Assembly: GCA_028281325.1 (NCBI GenBank)
Contig: JANQKC010000009.1
Location: forward strand, 248,001-312,000
DNA: 64,000 nt
Direction: 5' to 3'
Origin: Alphaproteobacteria bacterium
GTDB lineage: Bacteria > Pseudomonadota > Alphaproteobacteria > UBA8366
The notes beneath the pieces are model-generated. The model saw only the letters and a program-made list of their open reading frames with translations, was not told the DNA's origin and made no database searches. Both the position numbers and the translations under genes were made by a program. Of the stretch, positions 1-8,096 are shown piece after piece; within the stretch, counting starts at the first letter, position 1; each line of letters opens with the position of its first letter.

Positions 1-412
1 TTGGATAAACATGCGCCGGCATCCCCCCCTTGTTGTAATTCCGCAATACAAGAGAAGCGTATTTATAGGATTTAATAGGGTTTGTACAAAATTCATCTGA
101 AAGATGAATAATGACGCAGAGCTTATCCTTGAATTTCTTTAAATATTCGTAGAGTTGTTTTTCGTTTTTATTATAGCGACTGTAAACGATAATCGCCTTG
201 TCGCAGACATGCGAGAAAAGCGCCTGCCCCTCGGCGTCGGTGTCCACGACATCGCGGGTATCGACCGAGGCCAACAGCCATCGAAGATAGTCTTCCTCGG
301 AGATGCCATGATCGCCCATGACCGCGCGCGTGCGGCATTGCCAGACGATCGTCCAGGGGGCGGCCGACGCGGCGCTGTTATTCCGGGACCGATAGAGCAA
401 CGCGTCGAGCAT
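1..412 (-). CDS. partial exostosin/glycosyltransferase-like protein (3' end missing)
   Basis: An open frame runs from an ATG at 412 (or a TTG at 436) off the left edge, so at least 137 residues are seen and the C-terminus is missing. The visible protein has a hydrophobic core VVIVYSR-like strand (CDKAIIVYSRYNKNE), then KLCVIIHLSDEF and YASLVLRNYNKGG. A strand ending in HLSDEF followed by LVLRNY resembles bacterial exostosin-type glycosyltransferases, but that is recalled from memory and weak. Base composition shifts inside the gene: 61-180 holds only 34 G/C in 120 bases, while the 5' part is as GC-rich as its neighbours. No clear ribosome binding site precedes the ATG. The reading frame is convincing because it stays open through AT-rich DNA; the function is a guess. 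Confidence 0.6.
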   Translation of the reverse strand, partial: MLDALLYRSRNNSAASAAPWTIVWQCRTRAVMGDHGISEEDYLRWLLASVDTRDVVDTDAEGQALFSHVCDKAIIVYSRYNKNEKQLYEYLKKFKDKLCVIIHLSDEFCTNPIKSYKYASLVLRNYNKGGMPAHVYP

Positions 413-520
413 CGTTTGGCATACACACTGGGACAACCTACGCCGACCGGGACCGCGCCCTGACCGGAATCACGCAATGTTACCCTTTCGCGGCACCGCC
501 GCAAGCCGCGGGAGGACCCG

Positions 521-976
521 TTACCGCACGACGAGGCACGGGCAATGCGCGACCTGCATCACCTTGTGCGACACGCTGCCCAGCAGCAGACCGCCGAGAT
601 TGCCAAGTCCGCGGCTTCCCATGACGATAAGATCCACGCCGTGATCCTTCGCGCAGTCGACGACGTTTTCGGTGGCGTCCCCGATCCGGATGATGCGTTC
701 CACTCGGGATTGCGGCAGACAGCTGACCTTGGCCGCGGCCTGCGCCAACACCTGTTCCGCTTCGGCCTGAAGCAAATCCTCCGACGTGATCTCTATATGC
801 TCGATGCGTTCGAGATCCTTGAGCGATTCGCGGGACCCCAACACGCTGTGCGGCCGTGTCACATGCAAAAGCGTTAGACTGGCCCCGCACTTATCCGCGA
901 GGTCATCCGCATAGGCGACGGCGTCCAGCGCCGACTCCGACCCGTCGACCGCAACCAGAATGTTCCGTGGCGGCAT
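521..976 (-). CDS. universal stress protein, UspA family
   Basis: Single-domain UspA-fold protein of 151 residues, cytoplasmic, normally an ATP-binding stress protein. It opens with the family strand ILVAVDGSE and carries near residues 117-135 the nucleotide-binding signature G-x2-G-x9-G-S (GSRGLGNLGG...LGSVS), so it should belong to the ATP-binding subgroup. The start at 976 is chosen because AAGGAGGGGAGG sits directly upstream; an upstream in-frame ATG at 994 would put that ribosome binding site inside the coding region. It is transcribed away from the Na/Pi transporter gene, with about 130 bases between the two starts. A second, tandem-domain Usp lies at 39879-40745. Confidence 0.9.
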   Translation of the reverse strand: MPPRNILVAVDGSESALDAVAYADDLADKCGASLTLLHVTRPHSVLGSRESLKDLERIEHIEITSEDLLQAEAEQVLAQAAAKVSCLPQSRVERIIRIGDATENVVDCAKDHGVDLIVMGSRGLGNLGGLLLGSVSHKVMQVAHCPCLVVR

Positions 977-1110
977 CCTCCCCTCCTTTTTCATTGATCC
1001 TCCGTTTTGGGTAGCGGCGGCCGGCGGTTACCGCATTGATCCACGTCACACTCCATCCGGCTTGCGTCGATTGACACACGTCAAGGCCAGGCCGAACGTA
1101 GCGGCCGAAG

Positions 1111-2808
1111 GTGGCCGGCGAGACCACCCAGCGCATGAGCGTCCCGACACGTGGGGTGGACGTGGCCAGTATGCGGGAGATCGACACGGTGGAAATTCTG
1201 CTGAGCGTCGGCGGGGTCGGCCTATTCCTCCTCGGCATGATCATCCTGACCGAGGGATTGCGGAACCTCGTCGGAAGTTCGCTGCGCCGGCTGGTCTCGC
1301 GCTACACACGGACGCCAGCGCGCGGGGCGGCGGTCGGCGCGCTCACGACCGCAACGATCCAGTCGTCCAGCGCGACGACGGTCACGGCCGTCGGCTTCGT
1401 CGGCGCGGGCATCCTGACCTTCCCCCAGGGCCTCGGCATCATCTTCGGCGCGAATATCGGGACAACGGCGACCGGCTGGATGGTCGCCATCCTCGGGTTC
1501 AAGCTTCAGCTCGGCCAGATCGCCATGGTCTTCGTGTTCGCCGGCGTCCTGCTACGGCTGTTCGGCCGCAAGAAACTCCGCGACATCGGCTGGGCCCTCG
1601 CCGGATTCGGCGTGCTGTTCGTGGGGATCGGCGCGATGCAACAAGGCATGGCCCAGTTCGAAGGGGTCGTCACGCCACAGCATTTCCCGGACGACACGCT
1701 GATCGGCCGCTTGCAATTGGTCGGCATCGGCGCGCTGATAACGCTGGTGACGCAATCGTCGAGCGTCGGCGTCGCCGCGGCGCTGGTGGCGTTGAATGCC
1801 GGCACAATCTCTTTTCCGCAGGCGGCAGCGCTGGTCATCGGCATGGATATCGGCACGACCTTTACCGCCGCGCTGGCCACGGTCGGCGGATCGGTCGCCA
1901 TGCGCCGAACAGGATTTGCCCATGTGATCTTCAACGTCATGATCGGCACGATGGCGTTCTTCCTGCTCGACCCCTTCAGCGCAATCGTCGTACCGTTGAT
2001 CATGGCCGACGGCGTCGCCAACAGTCATATCGCGCTCGTCGCGTTTCATACCACCTTCAATGCCGTCGGCGTGCTTCTGATCCTGCCGGCCGCAAACCCT
2101 TTCGCCAAGCTGGTCATCCGGCTGGTCCCGGAACGCGGCGAACCGTTGCTGCAGCGGCTGGACACCCGGTTGTTGCGCGAACCGGCGGCGGCGGTGGACG
2201 CGGCCGCCGCGACGATCGGGGACATCGCGATACGGCTGACCGGTATCCTTGCCGAACTGCTCGACCCGGCAAAGCGGGAGAAGCTCGACGAGGGGCAACT
2301 CATCGGCGTCAAGGACGCGCTCGCCGTTACGCAAGGATTCGTGGAACAGATCCGGACCGAGCCGGCCGAGGATGTCGTCTACCGGCGGCATCTGGCGTCC
2401 ATGCATGCGCTCGACCATCTGCATCGTCTGGCGCGGCGCTGTTCGCAGGAAAGGCGGATCGCAGCCCTGAACACCGAACCGCGGCTTCGACGCCTTTCCG
2501 CGTTACTACGGGACAGCGCCGCCGCCTTCGTAAGCGCCCGCGGCCAAGCGGACCACGAACCCCGCTTCGACCGCCTGCGATCGATCTTCCGGTCCCAGCG
2601 GCGGCGATACCGCGACCGGATGGTCCGGGTCGCCGCACAACGTCAGATTTCCGCCTATACCGCGCTGCAACGGCTCGACGGCGTTCGCTGGCTTCACCGC
2701 ACGACCTACCATGTATGGCGTATCCTGCACCATCTGCGCCGCGCCGAGGCCGAGACGCCCACACAGCCGGAGGATGACGAAAGACTCGTGGATGTCGAAG
2801 AGGATTGA
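1111..2808 (+). CDS. Na/Pi cotransporter family protein (NptA/YjbB type) with C-terminal PhoU-like domain
   Basis: Inner-membrane transporter of the PNaS family, expected to move phosphate with sodium. Two inverted repeat halves each contain the family signatures: TIQSSSATT (residues 82-90) with GANIGTT after it, and VTQSSSVG with GMDIGTT in the second half. After about residue 350 the protein changes to a soluble, Arg-rich helical region (HLASMHALDHLHRLARR), typical of the PhoU-like tail of YjbB proteins. Length 565 is normal. The listed start is a GTG at 1111; ATGs at 1135 and 1171 are in frame, and 1171 would place the first helix close to the N-terminus. No phosphate regulatory gene is adjacent. 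Confidence 0.88.
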   Translation: MAGETTQRMSVPTRGVDVASMREIDTVEILLSVGGVGLFLLGMIILTEGLRNLVGSSLRRLVSRYTRTPARGAAVGALTTATIQSSSATTVTAVGFVGAGILTFPQGLGIIFGANIGTTATGWMVAILGFKLQLGQIAMVFVFAGVLLRLFGRKKLRDIGWALAGFGVLFVGIGAMQQGMAQFEGVVTPQHFPDDTLIGRLQLVGIGALITLVTQSSSVGVAAALVALNAGTISFPQAAALVIGMDIGTTFTAALATVGGSVAMRRTGFAHVIFNVMIGTMAFFLLDPFSAIVVPLIMADGVANSHIALVAFHTTFNAVGVLLILPAANPFAKLVIRLVPERGEPLLQRLDTRLLREPAAAVDAAAATIGDIAIRLTGILAELLDPAKREKLDEGQLIGVKDALAVTQGFVEQIRTEPAEDVVYRRHLASMHALDHLHRLARRCSQERRIAALNTEPRLRRLSALLRDSAAAFVSARGQADHEPRFDRLRSIFRSQRRRYRDRMVRVAAQRQISAYTALQRLDGVRWLHRTTYHVWRILHHLRRAEAETPTQPEDDERLVDVEED

Positions 2809-2952
2809 GAGGTCCCGCTGCCCAGCCTCGGCAACCGCATCCGTTCGGAGGCCCGGACGACGACGTGCCCCCACAATCCGCGCCGCATTTCTATCGTTTG
2901 CTCAAAGTCTTGTAATGTATCGTTTCGGATTTCGCTCCGAGAGCAATCGTGC

Positions 2953-3597
2953 GTGGAATTGTCCTTGATTGAATTCATATCGACCTGGTGGGACGGGACC
3001 TTGCAACGTGACCACGTTGTATTGGGTCTGCGGTGGTATTGGTGGTCTCTCGCCGGAAAGACACTCGCGGGATTCTGTCTCATCCTTGCGGCGCTCGATC
3101 TCGCCGGAAGAGAACGGCTTTCGAAACTCAGCAGTTGGCTCAGGGCGCAGGCCGAAGCCTCGACCCTGAGACGGATCTATTTGCATTGGAGGATCGCCCG
3201 CAGCGTCAAATTCTACTACGACACGCACTTTGCCGGCCTGCCGACGGAAGACGCACTCGAGAGAATGGACGCGGATGCGCAATACGTCGCTTTGGTCGAA
3301 AGAATGGAAAGTAACTTCGATCAAATCGAATGGAAGAGATTGATACCGTGGTCCGTTTGTCTGGCGATAGTATTTATACTGTCCCACTATATCGATAGTT
3401 CATTGGCGTTAATAATTGGCGTTATTGCCGTGAATATTCCAACTACCTGGTCATACATTGGATCTGTACTTCTTAAGCCGCTCATACCCATTACGGTTGT
3501 CTTGAGGCAACGCATGTCGTTCCGCGTCGTCTATTGGGCCATCGCCGCCACATGGCTTTTCGAGGTCGTCGATCTTGGCCGCGGGTTGCCGGCGTAA
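2953..3597 (+). CDS. hypothetical membrane protein
   Basis: Unrecognised protein of about 214 residues. Hydrophobic segments lie near residues 30-50 (TLAGFCLILAALDL), 130-175 (two segments, SVCLAIVFILSHYI and LALIIGVIAVNIP) and 190-206 (VVYWAIAATWLFEVV); between the first and second is a charged cytoplasmic-type region of about 75 residues. Start is uncertain: the frame opens at a GTG at 2953 with no clear ribosome binding site. The DNA is less GC-rich than the flanks, notably 3360-3480. It stands between the transporter and two lipoprotein genes on the same strand but is separated from the latter by about 240 bases, so co-transcription is not shown. Confidence 0.7.
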   Translation: MELSLIEFISTWWDGTLQRDHVVLGLRWYWWSLAGKTLAGFCLILAALDLAGRERLSKLSSWLRAQAEASTLRRIYLHWRIARSVKFYYDTHFAGLPTEDALERMDADAQYVALVERMESNFDQIEWKRLIPWSVCLAIVFILSHYIDSSLALIIGVIAVNIPTTWSYIGSVLLKPLIPITVVLRQRMSFRVVYWAIAATWLFEVVDLGRGLPA

Positions 3598-3838
3598 GAA
3601 CCCTCAAGCGGCTCGTGGATATCGAGCGCCGACAAGCCTATTTGCGCTCACCTCCAACCTGCACGACGGGGCGACCGATAAGGAATCGACGCATAGACGT
3701 GCTCAAAATACATCAACAGCGTCGCATTGACATATTCGACACACAATATATAGTTGCATTAGATCGCATTGAAAACTCGGTAGAGGGGACTAACCGATGT
3801 GCCTTGCAATCAACAAATATGCTTTTTTCACGCCGTAC

Positions 3839-5020
3839 ATGAAGTCACGGCTCTTTAGGCCGATCTTCGTTCTTGCATCAATCGTCGCCGTAAGCGCCTG
3901 CAGCGGTGACGTCACTCGAGAATATCGCGTCGACACGGGCATCCATCCGGAAGAGCAGGACGAGAATGTCCGCTTCCGAACAACCTATTATTTTCGCGTT
4001 TTCGACGTATGCACAGCCGACGAATTCGGTAAGTCCTTCGGTGATAACGATCCGGGTGACCCATCGGCTTCGGCAAAGGCGCAAGCGACGAAAATGACAA
4101 CCAAATTGGAGGCAATGACAACCGTTCAGAAAGAGCGGCAGAAGGCGCAATACGGCGACGATATATTCTCCAAAAAGCGGTTGGGCAGATACGAAATCAG
4201 AAACGATTCGCTCTACCGCTTCCGCATGACGGGAAAGGCCAGCGCCCTGTTCAAGGACGTGCATTTCGAGGCCGGCACCCTTCGCGCCGAGCAGATCGAT
4301 CCCTTCGGAACGAAGATCAGGTACGACTCCAAAGGCCGAAGTTTCTCTGTCAGCCCGGGAGAGGATCGGCGAACCCGGCAACGGGAAGCGTCGTTCGAGG
4401 CAATCGAAAAACTTGCTGCGACCAGGGCCAACTTGGCAAAGGCCGGGCTTACGCAAGACCAAATCAAAGTCCTCGATAGCAAGATGGTCGAAGCGATAAC
4501 CAACCAGATCCCGCCGCCGACCGAGGGCGGCGTCATCTGCCCTACCGGGCAGGACGGTAGACGCGGCTTTCAGATCCTCGGCCCCGAGGGGTTCCGCACC
4601 TTCGACCAGGACGAGCGTCTGATCCTGGCGATGACGTCCAACTCGAAGCCGCTCATCGGCCTGTTGCAAGAGATCACCAGCCGGATGCAGCGCAGCAAGG
4701 AGGAGTCGGCCACCCTGCTGTTGCCGCTCGCGCGAGAGCGCTCGAGAATCCTCGACGGGCAACGGCTCACGGCGACCACCACCCTAGAGCTCGCCAAAAG
4801 CGCCGCTGCGGAAAGCTCATCGGAGAACTTCGCGTCCGAGGACTTTGCGCCAAAGACATTCGTCGAGGTCCTTCGCTCGGCGTTTAACAGAGGCGTGAAG
4901 CGCGGCGCAACATCACCGAAGACGGATAGTAAATCCATCGATTCCAATCAAACCAAAAAGACTCTCGACTCGACGAAACCAGAGACCGATCGGGAGGGCG
5001 TCGAAGCGCCGGCAAGATAA
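3839..5020 (+). CDS. hypothetical lipoprotein, first of a pair
   Basis: Unrecognised protein of 393 residues. From the ATG at 3839 it starts with a lipoprotein signal (KSRLFRPIFVLASIVAVSAC), with the lipobox Cys near residue 21; an upstream in-frame start at 3797 would bury that signal. The mature part is hydrophilic, has a mixed beta-like first half (YYFRVFDVCTADEF; YRFRMTGKASALFKDVHFEAG) and a helical Lys/Glu-rich middle, and ends in a Ser/Thr/Lys/Asp-rich low-complexity tail. It ends 26 bases before the next gene, itself a lipoprotein, so the two likely form an operon and may act together at the envelope. No function is proposed. Confidence 0.75.
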   Translation: MKSRLFRPIFVLASIVAVSACSGDVTREYRVDTGIHPEEQDENVRFRTTYYFRVFDVCTADEFGKSFGDNDPGDPSASAKAQATKMTTKLEAMTTVQKERQKAQYGDDIFSKKRLGRYEIRNDSLYRFRMTGKASALFKDVHFEAGTLRAEQIDPFGTKIRYDSKGRSFSVSPGEDRRTRQREASFEAIEKLAATRANLAKAGLTQDQIKVLDSKMVEAITNQIPPPTEGGVICPTGQDGRRGFQILGPEGFRTFDQDERLILAMTSNSKPLIGLLQEITSRMQRSKEESATLLLPLARERSRILDGQRLTATTTLELAKSAAAESSSENFASEDFAPKTFVEVLRSAFNRGVKRGATSPKTDSKSIDSNQTKKTLDSTKPETDREGVEAPAR

Positions 5021-5046
5021 AGAGGTTGTAGGGCAAGGAGGGAAAG

Positions 5047-6645
5047 ATGATGCGCCCCGCCAACGCAATGCGAATTTGTTGGAGAAGCTTCGGTGCGGCG
5101 GTCCTTCTGGCCATGTCCGGCTGCGCCATGCCCGACCTTTCCGGCGGCGCCGCGATGCGGGTCGAGGTCGAGGTCTACAAGGGCCCGCTATCGAAGGAGC
5201 CGAGGGCACAATGGGCGGACCTGATCGGAATTTTCGAAGAAGCGGAGACCGCCCTGATCGGCATCAACCACGTCACCGAGACATTTGCCGTAAACCTGGG
5301 TTACGTCGACCTCAAGAGCCACCTTGTCGATCCCGAGAAAAATGCATTGGCCGATCCCAATCAGAAAATCGTAGATGATCGAACGCCTAGCGAGATTCAC
5401 GTCGGGACATTCTACAAAGCTTACCGAAAAAAATATCGGCAATGGTGCGAGAAGGAAGATCCGGGAGGCTGGATCAGCCAGATTGATTTCTTTGACTGCC
5501 ACATGCTCGCCAGTCTTTTTGCCGACGCCAAAGACCTCTTCCACGAGGTGCAAAGAATCCGTTGCCTGGCGGATGCCGTGAACCGGCAAGTGGTTCCGGT
5601 GACACCCCATTCAGGGACCGTGCTGCGAAACCGGTGCGTCGATCCAAACACCCAACCGACCACGCCGATTGAACTGACAGCCGATTCGGAGAAGAACGTC
5701 AGAACCGTTCTGGTGGAGATTACGCGCGTGGCGGCGCACTTCCGCGCCAAGAGCTTCCGTATGGCGGAAGCCATGGTTGCGGGACAAACGCCGGATCTGA
5801 AAGTTCGAATAGCGATGACAAACCTGATCGCGCATGTATCGGACCTCGGCAACCAAATGCAATCGCAAGCGGATGCCCTCCTGAAGCAGCTCGACGGTCA
5901 CGATCGCCGCGAGCTCGCCCTCAGCGCGTACCTCCGCGATGCCGAGCCAACGGACTTCATCCAACTCTATGATTGGCACGATGCAACGGCCCACGCCAAC
6001 ATACTGTCCCGTCCATTGATACCCGGCACACAGGTCAGTCAGGTCAAAGCGTATGAAAGGCTGTTCGCCGATCACCACTGGGCCAAGATCAACACGGTCC
6101 ATGCCAGCGGACGGGGCGAAGTCAGCATGGCGCTGATCAAGGACGACATCGGCAACTGGAACTTGAAGAGTTTCGACAACGATCCGGAGGAACTTCTCAA
6201 GTCTTATCGGGACGTCGCGACGGCAACTCTCGAACAAGCCAAAGAACTGGCTGCCGGCGGACAAGGCAAGGGCGTTGATCTGCTGGTCGACCTTGCCGGC
6301 AAAGTTGCATTCGGGGAGCCCGCGACCGAGCCGGCCAATATCGGCGGAGTGAGTCTGGAGTCTCTCCACCAATCGACCGACAAGAAGCTCACGGAGGTCG
6401 CCGCCGAGTTCGCTAAAGCGGACGAGGCGAAAGAGCAAGCATACAAAGACGCGAAAGATGCGATGCCGACAGGCTCCGAAAAGCCTTCGGCCGAGCAAAA
6501 AGCGGCCCTCCAGAAAGCACGCAAGGACCTGATCGAGCATCGAAGCGCCGCGCTGGCGCGCTTTGGCGAGGTTCTCGAGACCTACGGCGAGATGATCGAC
6601 CTGCTGACCGAGGCCGCAGCCGACGGGCGGTCGCATCGCCCATAA
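5047..6645 (+). CDS. hypothetical lipoprotein, second of a pair
   Basis: Unrecognised protein of 532 residues starting with a lipoprotein signal, lipobox LAMSGC with the Cys near residue 26. An AGGGAAAG ribosome binding site precedes the ATG. The mature N-terminus reads MRVEVEVYKGPLSKEP; a central region is rich in amphipathic helix (ILVEITRVAAHFRAKSF), and the last 110 residues are Lys/Glu/Ala-rich and look like coiled coil (KLTEVAAEFAKADEAKEQA). Probably an envelope-anchored helical protein co-expressed with the lipoprotein at 3839-5020. No known domain is recognised. Confidence 0.75.
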   Translation: MMRPANAMRICWRSFGAAVLLAMSGCAMPDLSGGAAMRVEVEVYKGPLSKEPRAQWADLIGIFEEAETALIGINHVTETFAVNLGYVDLKSHLVDPEKNALADPNQKIVDDRTPSEIHVGTFYKAYRKKYRQWCEKEDPGGWISQIDFFDCHMLASLFADAKDLFHEVQRIRCLADAVNRQVVPVTPHSGTVLRNRCVDPNTQPTTPIELTADSEKNVRTVLVEITRVAAHFRAKSFRMAEAMVAGQTPDLKVRIAMTNLIAHVSDLGNQMQSQADALLKQLDGHDRRELALSAYLRDAEPTDFIQLYDWHDATAHANILSRPLIPGTQVSQVKAYERLFADHHWAKINTVHASGRGEVSMALIKDDIGNWNLKSFDNDPEELLKSYRDVATATLEQAKELAAGGQGKGVDLLVDLAGKVAFGEPATEPANIGGVSLESLHQSTDKKLTEVAAEFAKADEAKEQAYKDAKDAMPTGSEKPSAEQKAALQKARKDLIEHRSAALARFGEVLETYGEMIDLLTEAAADGRSHRP

Positions 6646-6958
6646 CGCCGTTATCCCAGCAAAGAGCGGCTTTCCAGCGAGGATGGGAGTGTCGGCCGCA
6701 ATCGCGGCCGTGTTCAGCACGGCGCCGCGCGGGATACCCGTGGCGTCCCGGCGCGAAAACCATGTTGCGTTTGTATGAAGTCACGATTGACACAATCAAG
6801 CGAATCATACTCTAACCAAAATATTATCGTTTTAAGGGAATTATTTTTATAAAAACCTCTTTTACGAGAAATTTAGTTTGACGAATTTCACAAGCTTTTT
6901 CGCCACGATTGAGTCCTTTCTGCGAGGGAAAACCCGTCTGCCCGTTTCAAAATTTGGA
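6646..6958. other. intergenic region with hairpin and AT-rich upstream segment
   Basis: About 310 bases without a convincing gene. A perfect 7-base-pair hairpin (CGGCCGC, loop AATC, GCGGCCG) at 6693-6710 lies 48 bases after the lipoprotein stop and could help termination, although no U-tract follows. From 6780 to 6880 the DNA is very AT-rich and probably carries the promoter of the VPLPA-CTERM gene. An in-frame TTG at 6878 extends that gene, but the signal peptide fits a start at 6959. Confidence 0.4.
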
Positions 6959-7579
6959 ATGAACGCGGCCATGACCCCTTGTCTCTTCGCGCTCGTTTTT
7001 TCGCTGCTGCCGCTGCAGGCGGCCCACGCCGCCATCATCACGTACAACTTCGGCGGCGTTCTCGTGGAAGACTTCGGAACGGCATCGAGCGGAACCGCGT
7101 TTTCCGGCAGTTTCTCTTACGACGATACGCAAGCGGATCAGGCGAACCTCCTGCCGACCCTCGGGCTTTATGATTTTCTCTCGTTCGACGTCACCGTCGG
7201 CGCCGACATGATATCGCTGACCGACAGCGGGCCGGACGATCGTCTCGTGGTCGATAACGGCACCGGCGCCAGCGATAGCCTAAGCGTCGCGAGTTTCTCC
7301 GTGACCGGCGTCGTCGGCGGCCTGATCCCGGAAGCCGTGAGCTTCCAACTGGTCGATAACACGGGGACCGCCTTCTCGGATGATTCCCTGCCGGGCGGCG
7401 ACCTGCTGCTGTCCAGCTTCACCGCCAGCACGTTCATTCTGGGCTTGAACGGCCCCGTCGCGGGCGGGCAGGTCCAGCGCCTCTCGCCCGTGCCGCTCCC
7501 CGCGGCGCTTCCGCTGTTCTTCAGCGCCTTGGCCGGGATGGCCTTCCTATGCCGGCGGCGGGCCGCGCCATGCCGATGA
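6959..7579 (+). CDS. VPLPA-CTERM exported protein (exosortase substrate)
   Basis: Secreted protein of 206 residues. From the ATG at 6959 a signal peptide runs to about residue 24 (LFALVFSLLPLQAAHA). The mature part is a Ser/Thr/Gly/Asp-rich beta-type domain. The C-terminus has the three-part sorting tail: VPLPAALPLF, a hydrophobic helix (FSALAGMAFLC) and RRRAAPCR. This matches the VPLPA variant of PEP-CTERM tails, processed by an exosortase in species making exopolysaccharide. No exosortase or polysaccharide operon is in the window. What the mature domain does is unknown. Confidence 0.85.
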   Translation: MNAAMTPCLFALVFSLLPLQAAHAAIITYNFGGVLVEDFGTASSGTAFSGSFSYDDTQADQANLLPTLGLYDFLSFDVTVGADMISLTDSGPDDRLVVDNGTGASDSLSVASFSVTGVVGGLIPEAVSFQLVDNTGTAFSDDSLPGGDLLLSSFTASTFILGLNGPVAGGQVQRLSPVPLPAALPLFFSALAGMAFLCRRRAAPCR

Positions 7580-7634
7580 GGATGCCATCCCCACAGTGTC
7601 GGGCGCGTTCCGCGTCTCAGGAGTGTGCGAAGAA

Positions 7635-7710
7635 TGGTGACCCCAGCGGGATTCGAACCCGCGTTGCCGGCGTGAAAGGCCGGTGTCCTAGGCCTCTAGA
7701 CGATGGGGTC
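7635..7710 (-). tRNA. tRNA-Glu (anticodon TTC)
   Basis: The reverse strand folds as a complete 76-base tRNA with encoded CCA. Acceptor arms are GACCCCA and TGGGGTC with discriminator A; the T-loop GGTTCGAATCC is canonical; the anticodon arm is CCGGC-CTTTCAC-GCCGG, giving anticodon TTC. Confidence 0.97.
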
Positions 7711-8096
7711 ACGGTGCCTGTTGCGCGGGTGGTTTACTGGTCCCGCCGCCGCAGGTCAAGCGGCTTTGCACCATCCCGGTCCGGGACGTCCGGCTCCCGG
7801 ACGCCGCTCCCCGACCATCGGCGTCATGCCGGGCCTTGTCGCGCCGGCGGCAAATCCTGCCCGGCGCGGCCGGCTTGGCCGACAGATTCTGCCTGCCGCC
7901 CGCTGACGCGCAGTCGCACCATGGAAAATATTATTTTATTTCAATTGCTTATTCCGTCCCCCATGACGGCCGAGCTGGCATCGGGTTTGCACTCTGCTGG
8001 GCATACCAATCCGTTGCCCCCATGGGCGTTCGCCGCAGGTGTCCCTCCCCATCCGCCGAACGCCCACCGGGCCGGCAACACCGCCGGAGAGAGTGC
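7711..8096. other. intergenic region upstream of the hook gene
   Basis: About 390 bases between tRNA-Glu and flgE. Reading frames across it have no good start signals. It holds a sigma-54-like promoter (7976-7991, listed separately) and an AT-rich run at 7925-7945 that might serve as an activator or IHF contact region. Nothing else is recognised. Confidence 0.5.
7976..7991 (+). promoter_or_regulatory. sigma-54 (RpoN) type promoter for flgE
   Basis: TGGCATCGGGTTTGCA has the invariant GG (7977-7978) and GC (7989-7990) separated by exactly 10 bases and fits the TGGCA-N6-TTGCA form of the -24/-12 promoter. Initiation would fall near 8002, about 95 bases before the flgE start. RpoN control of late flagellar genes is established in several alphaproteobacteria; use here is inferred from sequence. 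Confidence 0.6.

Noticed and set aside
960..2777. 605-codon frame overlapping the Na/Pi transporter
   Set aside because: Arg/His/Gly-rich shadow frame; transporter motifs lie in the other frame.
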